Shown piece after piece: positions 17,392 to 25,662 of a DNA stretch of 64,000 nucleotides. Source of the stretch: Roseburia rectibacter. Lineage in GTDB: Bacteria; Bacillota; Clostridia; Lachnospirales; Lachnospiraceae. Under the pieces are notes generated by a model, which was given only the letters and a program-made list of their open reading frames with translations, made no database searches and was not told the DNA's origin. How positions within the stretch are numbered: position 1 is the first letter of the stretch; each line of letters opens with the position of its first letter. The stretch spans positions 3,755,501 to 3,819,500 of the forward strand of contig NZ_CP092473.1 of the NCBI RefSeq assembly GCF_014287515.2, given 5' to 3'. A program made the translations under genes and the position numbers.

Positions 17392-17685
17392 CCTTTTGAT
17401 ATTCGCTTGAATGAAAATATGCTTAAAATGCTAATGTGCTGTATCATTAATATTTATCCTAATGAATTGCTAGAATTTTTATCTGCTACATTGCATAATA
17501 CGGATTACTTGGTAAATTGCCAGACCAAATAACACAGAATATTTTTCAAATGTGTATGGCAATAAACATGGGCATAACGGGATACATTGAAGTTTTTTCA
17601 GCATTATCAAACCAATAATAATCTATTAAACATAGTTATTTGAAAATGTTGTTTAAGCAGATTCAGACATAAGACACTAAAAATT

Positions 17686-18049
17686 TACGCACCGCCCAGT
17701 GTTGTAAAATGAGTTCCCCGGCAAAGGGTGGTTCACAGCCTTGCGGCTGGCAAATCGCATCAAACCAGGATTCGTTTTGTGACTTTGGGAGAAAATTAGA
17801 AAGTCTTAGTATGCCTGCCCGAAATACAGTGTTGTGCTGCCACGGACGGCAGCACAAGTCTTAATGTGCCCGGATGGCACATTTAAGACGCACACGTCAC
17901 TCAGCCACAACCTAACTCAGGCATACTTAGACTTTCTTATTTTCGGACAACGGAACAAAACAGTCCCGGCTTGATGCAATTTGCCAATCAAAAACCCCCC
18001 GGAACCACCCTACACGAGGAAACTCATGTCACCCGCAAACCAGCATTTG
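17686..18049 (-). repeat. Palindromic structured element, copy B (inverted)
   Basis: Inverted, diverged copy of the element at 17024-17391, with the same order of parts when read on the minus strand. Hairpins are at 17834-17855 (GTGCTGCC/GGCAGCAC) and 17858-17889 (GTCTTAATGTGCC/GGCACATTTAAGAC). Relative to copy A the stems show compensatory changes. The stretch between the copies (17392-17685) is AT-rich and shows no gene or repeat that I can recognise. Confidence 0.85.
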
Positions 18050-18075
18050 TCCGGCTTTTTCTAAAACATATATCC

Positions 18076-18139
18076 AAAAAAAGCCACACTGCCGGTTCAA
18101 TGTCACTAAGTTAACATAAAATCAGCAGTGTGGCTTTTT
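18076..18139. terminator. Bidirectional terminator downstream of cysK
   Basis: AAAAAGCCACACTGC and GCAGTGTGGCTTTTT form a perfect 15-bp stem around a 32-nt loop, with T runs on both strands. It should end the minus-strand nifS-nifU-metY-cysK transcript and isolate the palindromic pair from it. Confidence 0.8.
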
Positions 18140-18245
18140 GTCTATGATTCTATTGCAGGCTGCCATTTGTCATCTGACAGCTTTTATTATGATTGAACTT
18201 AAACAGCAAATCTTAATTCTCTGACTGACAATTGATAAAATCGGC

Positions 18246-19178
18246 TTAGTCAGCAAATAATGCTGTAGAGTAGTAGCGGTCACCACTGTCCGGAAGAAGG
18301 GCAACGATTGTTTTTCCTTTGTTTTCCGGGCGTTTTGCAAGCTCGATCGCTGCATATAATGCTGCGCCGGAAGAAATTCCGACTAATACACCCTCTGCTT
18401 TTGCAAGTTCTTTTCCGGTTGCAAATGCATCTTCGTTTGCTACCGGGAATACCTCATCATAAATTTTGGTATCTAATACTTCCGGAACAAATCCTGCACC
18501 GATTCCCTGAATCTTATGAGGGCCTGCAGTTCCTTTGGAAAGAACCGGAGATGTCTCAGGCTCAACTGCTACAACCTTTACATCTTTATTCTGGGATTTT
18601 AAGTACTGACCAACACCGGTAACTGTTCCACCGGTACCAACACCTGCAACGAATATATCTACTTTACCGTCTGTATCTGCCCAGATCTCCGGTCCTGTTG
18701 TCTCAAAGTGAGCCTGTACGTTTGCCGGGTTTGTAAACTGGGATGGGATAAAACTTCCAGGAATCTCTTTTGCAAGTTCTTCTGCTTTTGCGATCGCACC
18801 TTTCATTCCCTTTGCACCCTCTGTTAAAACGATCTCTGCACCGTATGCTTTTAATATGTTGCGGCGCTCAACGCTCATGGTCTCAGGCATTGTTAAAATG
18901 ATGCGGTATCCTTTTGCTGCTGCGATAGAAGCAAGACCGATTCCTGTATTTCCGGATGTTGGCTCAATGATAACAGAACCTTCTTTTAAAAGTCCTTTCT
19001 CCTCTGCATCTTTTACCATGTAATATGCAGCACGGTCTTTGACACTTCCTGATGTATTAAAATACTCAAGTTTTACAAGAACTTTTGCCTCAAGTCCTTT
19101 GTTTTTCTCTAATTTTGTTACTTCTAATAAAGGTGTTTTTCCAATTAAATCTGTTGCACTCTGGTATACGTTTGCCAT
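18246..19178 (-). CDS. cysK: Cysteine synthase A (O-acetylserine sulfhydrylase)
   Basis: 310 aa PLP enzyme that makes cysteine from O-acetylserine and sulfide. The lysine of NTSGSVKDRAA is the Schiff-base residue, PTSGNTGIGLAS is the substrate/phosphate loop and GVGTGGTVTGVG binds PLP phosphate. Length is normal. Last gene of a minus-strand sulfur operon, about 110 bp after metY, ahead of the bidirectional terminator. The operon promoter carries a probable Rrf2-type operator. Confidence 0.96.
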   Translation of the reverse strand: MANVYQSATDLIGKTPLLEVTKLEKNKGLEAKVLVKLEYFNTSGSVKDRAAYYMVKDAEEKGLLKEGSVIIEPTSGNTGIGLASIAAAKGYRIILTMPETMSVERRNILKAYGAEIVLTEGAKGMKGAIAKAEELAKEIPGSFIPSQFTNPANVQAHFETTGPEIWADTDGKVDIFVAGVGTGGTVTGVGQYLKSQNKDVKVVAVEPETSPVLSKGTAGPHKIQGIGAGFVPEVLDTKIYDEVFPVANEDAFATGKELAKAEGVLVGISSGAALYAAIELAKRPENKGKTIVALLPDSGDRYYSTALFAD

Positions 19179-19287
19179 AATAATGTCTCCTTTTCTGTGC
19201 TGTTTTGCACGAATCTGTTATTTGAATGCTGCTGTTTCCGAAATTTACAATAGATACTTTAAAACTCCGGCTGATAAAAACTACTTG

Positions 19288-20595
19288 TTACTTTATTGCC
19301 TTAAATGCCTCATCAAGGTCTTCAATAATATCCTTGATATTCTCTGTTCCGATGGAAAGGCGGATCGTGTTCGGGCAAATTCCCTGCTCTGCCAGTTCTG
19401 CCTCATTTAACTGTGCATGTGTGGTAGAAGCCGGATGAATGACAAGTGATTTTACATCTGCCACGTTTGCAAGTAAGGAAAAGATCTCAAGATTATCAAT
19501 AAAATCTTTTGCCGTCTGCTCATCCCCTTTGATTTCAAAGGTAAAGATAGAACCGCCACCGTTCGGGAAGTATTTTTTGTACAGCTCCTGCTGCTCTTTA
19601 TCCTGTGTAACGGACGGGTGATGTACCTTCTCCACCTGCGGATGATTGTTTAAATACTCTACAACCTTTAATGCATTTTCGACATGACGTTCTACACGCA
19701 AGGACAGTGTCTCAAGTCCCTGTAAAAACATAAATGCATGGAATGGCGAGATCGTTGCTCCGGTATCACGAAGTAAGATCGCACGGATTCTTGTAACGAA
19801 TGCTGCCGGTCCTGCTGCCTGTGAAAAGCTAATTCCATGGTAGCTCGGATTTGGTTCCGTGATAGCAGGGAACTTGCCGGATGCCTCCCAGTCAAACTTT
19901 CCGCTGTCTACAATAACACCACCGATTGCAGTTCCATGACCACCGATGAATTTTGTTGCAGAATGAACAACGATGTCTGCACCGTATTCGATCGGACGAA
20001 GCAGATACGGGGTTGCAAATGTATTGTCCACAACAAGTGGTATTTTATGTGCATGGGCGATCTTTGCGATTGCCTCAATGTCGCTGACATCTGAGTTTGG
20101 ATTTCCGAATGTTTCTATGTAAAGTGCTTTTGTATTGTCCTGAATCGCTTTTTCAAAGTTTGAAACATCAAGCGGATCAACGAATGTTGTTGTGATTCCG
20201 TAATCCGGCAGTGTATGCTCTAACAGGTTGTAAGAACCACCGTAAATATTGTTTGCTGCAACGATATGATCACCGGCATGTGCAAGGTTCTCGATCGTAT
20301 ATGTGATCGCTGCTGCACCGGATGCTACTGCAAGTGCTGCAACACCACCCTCTAATGCTGCGATTCTCTTTTCAAATACATCCTCGGTCGGATTGGTAAG
20401 TCTTCCATAGATATTACCTGCATCTTTTAAGCCAAAACGGTCTGCAGCATGCTGGCTGTTATGGAATACATAAGAAGATGTCGCATAGATCGGTACTGCT
20501 CTTGCATCAGTAACCGGATCTGCTTCCTCCTGTCCTACATGTAACTGTAATGTTTCAAAACCCAGATTTCTTTCGCTCAAATGTTTTTTTCCCAT
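19288..20595 (-). CDS. metY: O-acetylhomoserine sulfhydrylase
   Basis: 435 aa, Cys/Met metabolism PLP family. It converts O-acetylhomoserine plus sulfide to homocysteine (direct sulfhydrylation). Motifs: [15 protein letters not shown] at the N-terminus, [35 protein letters not shown] and the PLP lysine in [10 protein letters not shown]. Length about 430 and the long insert near 330-370 fit MetY better than cystathionine gamma-synthase. It lies between nifU and cysK, so one operon directs sulfide to Cys, Met and Fe-S clusters. Confidence 0.92.
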   Translation of the reverse strand: MGKKHLSERNLGFETLQLHVGQEEADPVTDARAVPIYATSSYVFHNSQHAADRFGLKDAGNIYGRLTNPTEDVFEKRIAALEGGVAALAVASGAAAITYTIENLAHAGDHIVAANNIYGGSYNLLEHTLPDYGITTTFVDPLDVSNFEKAIQDNTKALYIETFGNPNSDVSDIEAIAKIAHAHKIPLVVDNTFATPYLLRPIEYGADIVVHSATKFIGGHGTAIGGVIVDSGKFDWEASGKFPAITEPNPSYHGISFSQAAGPAAFVTRIRAILLRDTGATISPFHAFMFLQGLETLSLRVERHVENALKVVEYLNNHPQVEKVHHPSVTQDKEQQELYKKYFPNGGGSIFTFEIKGDEQTAKDFIDNLEIFSLLANVADVKSLVIHPASTTHAQLNEAELAEQGICPNTIRLSIGTENIKDIIEDLDEAFKAIK

Positions 20596-20622
20596 AGATC
20601 ACTTTTCCTTCATTTAATATAA

Positions 20623-21060
20623 TTAGTATTCTTCTTCCTCTTCTTTTTCACTGATATCATTTACCGGACGCTCTAAGCCTTCAATCTTAATACCATTCTT
20701 CTCTGCATAATCCCAGAGTGCTGCATGGATCGCTTCCTCTGCAAGCAGGGAACAGTGTACTTTTACTGGTGGAAGTCCGTCTAATGCTTCCATAACTGCT
20801 TTGTTGGTAACTTCAAGTGCTTCCTGGATTGTTTTTCCTTTTACAAGCTCAGTTGCCATGCTGCTGGTTGCAACGGCTGCGCCGCATCCGAAAGTTTTAA
20901 ATTTTGCTTCTTTAATGATTCCATTATCATCAATATCAAGATACATTCGCATGATATCTCCGCATTTTGCATTACCAACGGTACCAACACCGCTTGGATT
21001 CTCCATCTCTCCAACATTTCTCGGATGATTAAAATGATCCATTACTTTCTCACTGTACAT
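20623..21060 (-). CDS. nifU: Fe-S cluster assembly scaffold NifU/IscU-like
   Basis: 145 aa scaffold on which [2Fe-2S] clusters are built with sulfur from the adjacent desulfurase. The three cluster cysteines are in GNAKCGDIM, FGCGAAVATSS and VKVHCSLL, with the conserved Asp after the first cysteine. A short acidic tail (SEKEEEEEY) follows the domain. It lacks the ferredoxin-like and NFU C-terminal domains of nitrogen-fixation NifU. Encoded 130 bp downstream of nifS. Confidence 0.93.
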   Translation of the reverse strand: MYSEKVMDHFNHPRNVGEMENPSGVGTVGNAKCGDIMRMYLDIDDNGIIKEAKFKTFGCGAAVATSSMATELVKGKTIQEALEVTNKAVMEALDGLPPVKVHCSLLAEEAIHAALWDYAEKNGIKIEGLERPVNDISEKEEEEEY

Positions 21061-21092
21061 ATCTGATTTCTCCTTCTTTATCTCTCTACGCT

Positions 21093-21174
21093 CAATTTGT
21101 TTTCATTTTACAAATCTAATTTTTTTGCTCTTGCAATTTGTTTTCATTTTGCAAATTTAAATTTTTTACTCTTA
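21093..21174. repeat. Two tandem 41-bp repeats between nifS and nifU
   Basis: CAATTTGTTTTCATTTT is repeated with a 41-bp period (21093 and 21134), each copy continuing through CAAAT and a T-rich stretch ending in CTCTT. It is untranslated and lies in the operon's internal spacer. It may simply be a recent slippage duplication. Confidence 0.7.
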
Positions 21175-21190
21175 CAGATCTGCTCTGATT

Positions 21191-22375
21191 TTATTTATTC
21201 TGTTCTTTTACAAAATCCTCATATAATGGGGACATGCCGCGCAAACGCTCAATGATCTTCTTTAACTCATCTACTGTGTAGTCGATCTCTTCCATCGTGT
21301 TCTTCTCGGATAAAGTCAGACGCAGGGAACCATGTGCGATCTCATGCGGCAGACCGATTGCAAGAAGTACATGGGATGGATCTAATGATCCCGAAGTACA
21401 TGCAGAACCACTGGAACCACAGATTCCTGCCTGGTCTAAGAGAATCAGCATGGACTCTCCCTCGATGAAACGGAAGCAGAAGTTTGCATTGTTCGGCAGA
21501 CGGTCTGTACGGTGTCCGTTTAATCTGGTATAAGGAATTTCTTTTAATATACGCTCGATCAGATGATCTCTTAATGCGATCTCTTTTGCACTGCGTTCTT
21601 CCATATTTTCTTTTGCAAGTTTTGCAGCTGTACCGATTCCAACGATACCCGGAACATTATGTGTACCGGCACGACGTTTTCTCTCCTGTGCACCGCCGTG
21701 GATAAAGGAACGGATCTTAACACCTTTGCGGATATACATCACACCGATACCCTTTGGTCCGTTGATCTTATGACCACTTGCACTTAACATATCAATGTTC
21801 ATCTCTTCCACGTCGATCGGAATATGTCCGAATGCCTGAACTGCATCTGTGTGGAATAATACACCATGATCATGTGCGATCTTTCCGATCTCTTTGATCG
21901 GCTGGATTGTTCCAATCTCATTATTTGCTGACATAATGGATATCAGGATCGTATCCGGGCGGATCGCTTTCTCTAATTCCTCAAGGCTGATCTTTCCGTC
22001 TTCATCGACATCCAGATAAGTTACTTCATAACCTTTCTGCTCTAAGTATGCGCAGGTATGAAGGATCGCATGATGCTCGATCTTGCTTGTGATGATGTGT
22101 TTTCCTTTTGACTCATATGTCTCTGCAGTTGCCTTTAATGCCCAGTTGTCTGACTCACTGCCGCCGCCGGTAAAGTAGATATCCTCCGGTCTTGCATTGA
22201 TCAGATCTGCAACATTTGCTCTTGCCTCATCAACTGCTTTTTTGCTCTCTCCTGCGAAAGAATAAATAGCGGAAGGGTTGCCATAATGCTCTGTAAAATA
22301 TGGGAGCATTGCATCTAATACTTCCGGATATACCTGTGTGGTTGCTGCATTATCTAAATAAATTAATTTTGCCAT
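21191..22375 (-). CDS. nifS: Cysteine desulfurase NifS/IscS-type
   Basis: 394 aa PLP enzyme releasing sulfur from cysteine for Fe-S cluster assembly. Motifs: IYLDNAATTQVYPEV, FTGGGSESDNWA, HTDAVQAFGH, PLP lysine in SASGHKINGPKGIG, and the active cysteine loop CGSSGSACTSGSLDPSHVL. Length is typical. First gene of the sulfur operon; GGAAAGGAA precedes the ATG. Its promoter overlaps a perfect inverted repeat of Rrf2/CymR/IscR type, so expression is probably tied to Fe-S or cysteine status. Confidence 0.95.
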   Translation of the reverse strand: MAKLIYLDNAATTQVYPEVLDAMLPYFTEHYGNPSAIYSFAGESKKAVDEARANVADLINARPEDIYFTGGGSESDNWALKATAETYESKGKHIITSKIEHHAILHTCAYLEQKGYEVTYLDVDEDGKISLEELEKAIRPDTILISIMSANNEIGTIQPIKEIGKIAHDHGVLFHTDAVQAFGHIPIDVEEMNIDMLSASGHKINGPKGIGVMYIRKGVKIRSFIHGGAQERKRRAGTHNVPGIVGIGTAAKLAKENMEERSAKEIALRDHLIERILKEIPYTRLNGHRTDRLPNNANFCFRFIEGESMLILLDQAGICGSSGSACTSGSLDPSHVLLAIGLPHEIAHGSLRLTLSEKNTMEEIDYTVDELKKIIERLRGMSPLYEDFVKEQNK

Positions 22376-22505
22376 GATATCGTTCCTTTCTTTGTCCTTA
22401 TCTTATCCATTTTATACGCTGCTCATACTAGCAGAAAGTCCGTATATTCTGTGTGTATCCATCACCATTCTGTTTTATTTCCTAGTTTGTTGATATGATA
22501 TAAGT

Positions 22506-22543
22506 ATTATACATCATCAATTCCTATTGTCAAGATAGGAATT
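22506..22543 (-). promoter_or_regulatory. Promoter of the nifS operon with Rrf2-type operator
   Basis: Minus strand: TTGACA (22528-22533), 16-bp spacer, TATAAT (22506-22511). A perfect 9-bp inverted repeat AATTCCTAT-N7-ATAGGAATT (22519-22543) covers the -35 box. This resembles Rrf2-family (CymR/IscR-like) sites; binding would block the polymerase. Confidence 0.75.
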
Positions 22544-22590
22544 GTATTTTTTTGTGCAAAAACAAGAACAATCAGTTTCCACTAAAGCGA

Positions 22591-22619
22591 GTGACAACCT
22601 TCCTATATAATGCTATAAT
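22591..22619 (+). promoter_or_regulatory. Promoter of the 22734 gene
   Basis: GTGACA (22591-22596), 17-bp spacer, TATAAT (22614-22619) on the plus strand, divergent from the nifS promoter and leaving a leader of about 110 nt. The rest of the stretch 22376-22733 shows nothing else recognisable. Confidence 0.65.
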
Positions 22620-22733
22620 AAAGCGCTGAGTGCAACAGGTATCTTTATATTTTAATAGATAATTTTACTCAGGAAAGGTTTTGCAAACAGAATTTATTTG
22701 ATGCACAAAATGGTGCAGGAAATGAGGATTTTT

Positions 22734-23759
22734 ATGAACCAGCTATTTTCACCGGAACTGATCCCGGATTATATGCACGCGCACCCGGAGTACGGGGTAA
22801 AGCGTATTTTAACTTATACTGTGTATCGTTTTTTATCTTTTGCCGGAGAAGAAGATGATACACTCGCAGCTTATTTAAAAGATACGCTGTTTCCAACGGA
22901 CGAAACTCTCGATTTTTCCCTGATCGATGATTATCTGGATTTAGATCCTTATTTCTGCCCGGTACTAAAAGAGGACAGCTTTGACGTATTTTTCTTATAT
23001 ACTGCGATCAGCATTTTAGAAAATGCCTTTGACGAATTTGCTTTAGGCGATGAACTTGCCATCATAGATGACCTGATCTTAACAAAATATCCGGTGCTTG
23101 GCTCCGTATCATTAGATGATGCAGGTATCCGCCTGGATGCACTGATCGGCAATGGAGCCGAATTTTACGCTGTTTTGTATCTTGCTCTGACAAGATATCC
23201 ATCTGCCCTTGGCAGTCTGCTCCCACAATTTGGTGCAGCTTACCACGACAGCTACCAGTTCACCGGTGACGATACGGCACTTTACGATTTCATGGACGAA
23301 TATTTTGAAACAAAAAACTGTCTGCTTCAGCCGTTTTTTGCAGAGCTTTCCAATACACTCGTTGCCGCGACACTCGGCTATTACAAAACAGACTTAGAAA
23401 CACTCCTCGCAACAGAAATTTCTGGAATTTTAAACGGATCTGCTTCCCGCTTTGCCGTACAGAAACGTTTTGGTGCACTCGGACTTACCAGACTGCCGGA
23501 TCACGACAGTTGTCTTGCACTGTTGTCGGAGTCTTTCCACTACGCAGCACTTTATGAACTGCGCAGCAACCTCTTTGATTACCACCTTGAAGAAGACCGT
23601 CTGGTGACTGCGGACAACTGGAAAGATACCATCCGTTTTCACTTCGTGCAGTATCAGCATATTTATGAGCAGGCACTCGACGGATTTTATGCGGCTGTGC
23701 TTTCCAGAAAGCTGCTGCGCGCAGAGTTTTCGGAGGAATTAAAAAAACTGGGGTTCTAG
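22734..23759 (+). CDS. Conserved-looking acidic protein of unknown function
   Basis: 341 aa from ATG 22734 (MNQLFSPELIPDYMHAHPEYG), chosen for the GAGG 6 nt upstream; the frame is open further upstream without a better site. No signal peptide, membrane helix or recognisable domain. It is very rich in Asp/Glu, Leu and aromatic residues and appears all-helical, with repeated patterns like DDYLDLDPYFCPVL and YDFMDEYFETKNCLLQPF. I do not recognise a family. It is monocistronic, between its own promoter and a terminator that overlaps its stop codon, and divergent from the nifS operon. Confidence 0.6.
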   Translation: MNQLFSPELIPDYMHAHPEYGVKRILTYTVYRFLSFAGEEDDTLAAYLKDTLFPTDETLDFSLIDDYLDLDPYFCPVLKEDSFDVFFLYTAISILENAFDEFALGDELAIIDDLILTKYPVLGSVSLDDAGIRLDALIGNGAEFYAVLYLALTRYPSALGSLLPQFGAAYHDSYQFTGDDTALYDFMDEYFETKNCLLQPFFAELSNTLVAATLGYYKTDLETLLATEISGILNGSASRFAVQKRFGALGLTRLPDHDSCLALLSESFHYAALYELRSNLFDYHLEEDRLVTADNWKDTIRFHFVQYQHIYEQALDGFYAAVLSRKLLRAEFSEELKKLGF

Positions 23760-23773
23760 TCCCCAGTTTTTTT
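23747..23773 (+). terminator. Terminator overlapping the stop codon
   Basis: ACTGGGG (23747-23753) and CCCCAGT (23761-23767) pair around the TAG stop, followed by T7. Confidence 0.85.
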
Positions 23774-23787
23774 GAATAATACCAGAA

Positions 23788-23822
23788 GGGGCTGCACACT
23801 AATTACCTAGTGCGGCAGCCCC
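23788..23822. repeat. Terminator-like hairpin repeat, copy 2 of 3
   Basis: GGGGCTGC-A-CACTA and TAGTG-CG-GCAGCCCC form a stem with an ATTACC loop. Nearly the same sequence closes the other end of the carbohydrate locus at 31949-31988. Confidence 0.65.
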
Positions 23823-23887
23823 CTGTTCTTAAGCCTCTCACAGCTTCTCTCACTTACATCCTATATATAAATCTTTTAATTTATCAA

Positions 23888-24748
23888 TCAGCCCTTCAAT
23901 CCGGAAGTACTGATTCCTTCTACCAGATATTTCTGGAAGAAAATAAAAATCAATACGGACGGAAGAATAGACAAACTTGCCATTGCAAACATTGCACCAT
24001 AATCGGATGAAGATCCAGGATCACAGAACAGTTTCAGTGCCAGACTCACCGGATACATTGCCGTTTTATTAACATAAAGTAATGCTGAAAGGAAATCATC
24101 CCATCTCCACATAAAGGAGAAAATACATCCCGTCACTACTGCCGGCTTAATCAAAGGAACGATGACCCTGATAAAAATTCCCCAGTAGGAACAGCCGTCA
24201 ATCTTTGCTGCTTCATCCAGTTCCACCGGAATGCCACTGATGAAGTTAGACATAAGATAAACAAAGAATCCCTGCGTAGCAAAGAAATACGGAATGATCA
24301 GGGGCAGATAAGAACCTACCCAGCCAAGTTTCTGATACCACAGGTACTGAGGTATCATCAGTACCTGTGCTGGGAGCATCATGGACAAAAGCATTGCCGC
24401 AAATAAGATCCCTCTGCCCCGGAATTTAAATCTTGCAAAACCGTAGGCTACCACTGCCGAAGAAAGAATTGTTCCAAAAGTTGCTAGTACGGAGATCAGA
24501 ATAGAGTTTTTGAAAAATGTTGCAAATGTGATCTTTGCAAAACCCTTCCATCCGTTAATATAGTTATCCAGTGTAAAATGTTCCGGGAGCAGGGATCCTG
24601 CTGTGGTAAAAATCGTATTGGTCTCTTTAAAAGAACTCATAACCATCCATACCAGCGGGTATACCATGATCAGACCAATCAGTAAAATCACTACATGGTA
24701 GATTATAGTTCCCACCATATGTTTTTTCTCTGTACTTACCATCTTCAT
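23888..24748 (-). CDS. Carbohydrate ABC transporter permease, MalG/UgpE type
   Basis: 286 aa with six membrane helices. The cytoplasmic EAA loop reads DEAAKIDGCSYWGIFIRVIVP, the docking site for the ATPase. N-terminal sequence PLVWMVMSSFKET and the C-terminal YLVEGISTSGLKG are typical of the CUT1 sugar-transporter class. Third gene of the import operon, 2 bp from the upstream permease gene. No ATPase gene is encoded here; CUT1 systems often share a common MsmX-like ATPase encoded elsewhere. Confidence 0.93.
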   Translation of the reverse strand: MKMVSTEKKHMVGTIIYHVVILLIGLIMVYPLVWMVMSSFKETNTIFTTAGSLLPEHFTLDNYINGWKGFAKITFATFFKNSILISVLATFGTILSSAVVAYGFARFKFRGRGILFAAMLLSMMLPAQVLMIPQYLWYQKLGWVGSYLPLIIPYFFATQGFFVYLMSNFISGIPVELDEAAKIDGCSYWGIFIRVIVPLIKPAVVTGCIFSFMWRWDDFLSALLYVNKTAMYPVSLALKLFCDPGSSSDYGAMFAMASLSILPSVLIFIFFQKYLVEGISTSGLKG

Positions 24749-24750
24749 GT

Positions 24751-25644
24751 TTATACTCCTCCTTCATATACCCAGAACTTCTTCGTTGCAAACAGAAACA
24801 GTGTGACCAGACCGATCAGCAGGAGCATTACCCATGCTAATGCTGCACCATATCCTGTATTATAGAACTCGAAAGACTGCTGATACATATAAACTGTGTA
24901 GAGCAGGGTAGAGTTCATAGGTTTTCCCTGTGTAATAATGTAACACTGGGTAAATGCCAGGAATCCATTGATCATCTGCATTACCAGGTTAAAAAAGATT
25001 GTCGGCGTCAGCAGAGGCAGTGTGATCTTAAAAAACTGATACACACCACTTGCCCCATCCACCATGGCTGCCTCATAGAGAGATGCCGGAATCTGCTTTA
25101 AAGAAGACAGAAAGATCAACATGGAAGAACCAAACTGCCATACAGCTAACAGGATCAATACCCAGATTGCTGTCTTGGTGTTGCCCAGCCAGGAAATACC
25201 GCTGTCAATTCCAATGCCTGCCAGAAGTTTGTTGACTACACCATCAATGGCAAACATACGCTTCCACAGAATTGCCACTGCTACGGATCCGCCAATGATG
25301 GATGGCAGATAATAGACAGCTCTGTAAAAACCGGACATTCTGGAATTTTTTAAAAGCAGCATTGCTACCAGCAACGCAAATACCAGTTTTAACGGAACAG
25401 ATACAAAGGCAAAGAAAAAAGTAACTTTTATGGTCTGCCAGAAGGTACCATCGCCAAACATCGTTATGTAATTCTGAAGTCCTGTAAATTTTGGTGCTGA
25501 CAAAATGTCGTAATCACAGAACGAATAATAAAGAGAAATCCCCATGGGAACCAGCATAAAAAAGAGGAATCCCAAAGTAAATGGAAGCGTAAACATAATT
25601 CCTGCTGTATGTTCACTGTTAAACAGTCTACGAATCGTTTTCAT
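24751..25644 (-). CDS. Carbohydrate ABC transporter permease, MalF/UgpA type
   Basis: 297 aa, six membrane helices, EAA loop YEAAMVDGASGVYQFFKITLP. N-terminal LFNSEHTAGIMFTLPFTLGFLFF is typical for CUT1 permeases. It pairs with the downstream permease to form the channel for the sugar bound by the lipoprotein encoded just upstream. Given the GH28 gene and YesM/YesN pair, the substrate is probably a pectin-derived oligogalacturonide (inference from context). Confidence 0.93.
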   Translation of the reverse strand: MKTIRRLFNSEHTAGIMFTLPFTLGFLFFMLVPMGISLYYSFCDYDILSAPKFTGLQNYITMFGDGTFWQTIKVTFFFAFVSVPLKLVFALLVAMLLLKNSRMSGFYRAVYYLPSIIGGSVAVAILWKRMFAIDGVVNKLLAGIGIDSGISWLGNTKTAIWVLILLAVWQFGSSMLIFLSSLKQIPASLYEAAMVDGASGVYQFFKITLPLLTPTIFFNLVMQMINGFLAFTQCYIITQGKPMNSTLLYTVYMYQQSFEFYNTGYGAALAWVMLLLIGLVTLFLFATKKFWVYEGGV

Positions 25645-25662
25645 ATAAAACCTCTATTCTGC

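Noticed and set aside
16908..17700. Several 60-78 codon frames within the palindromic elements
   Set aside because: They lie on palindromic sequence, have no ribosome sites and their composition follows the inverted repeats; treated as chance frames.
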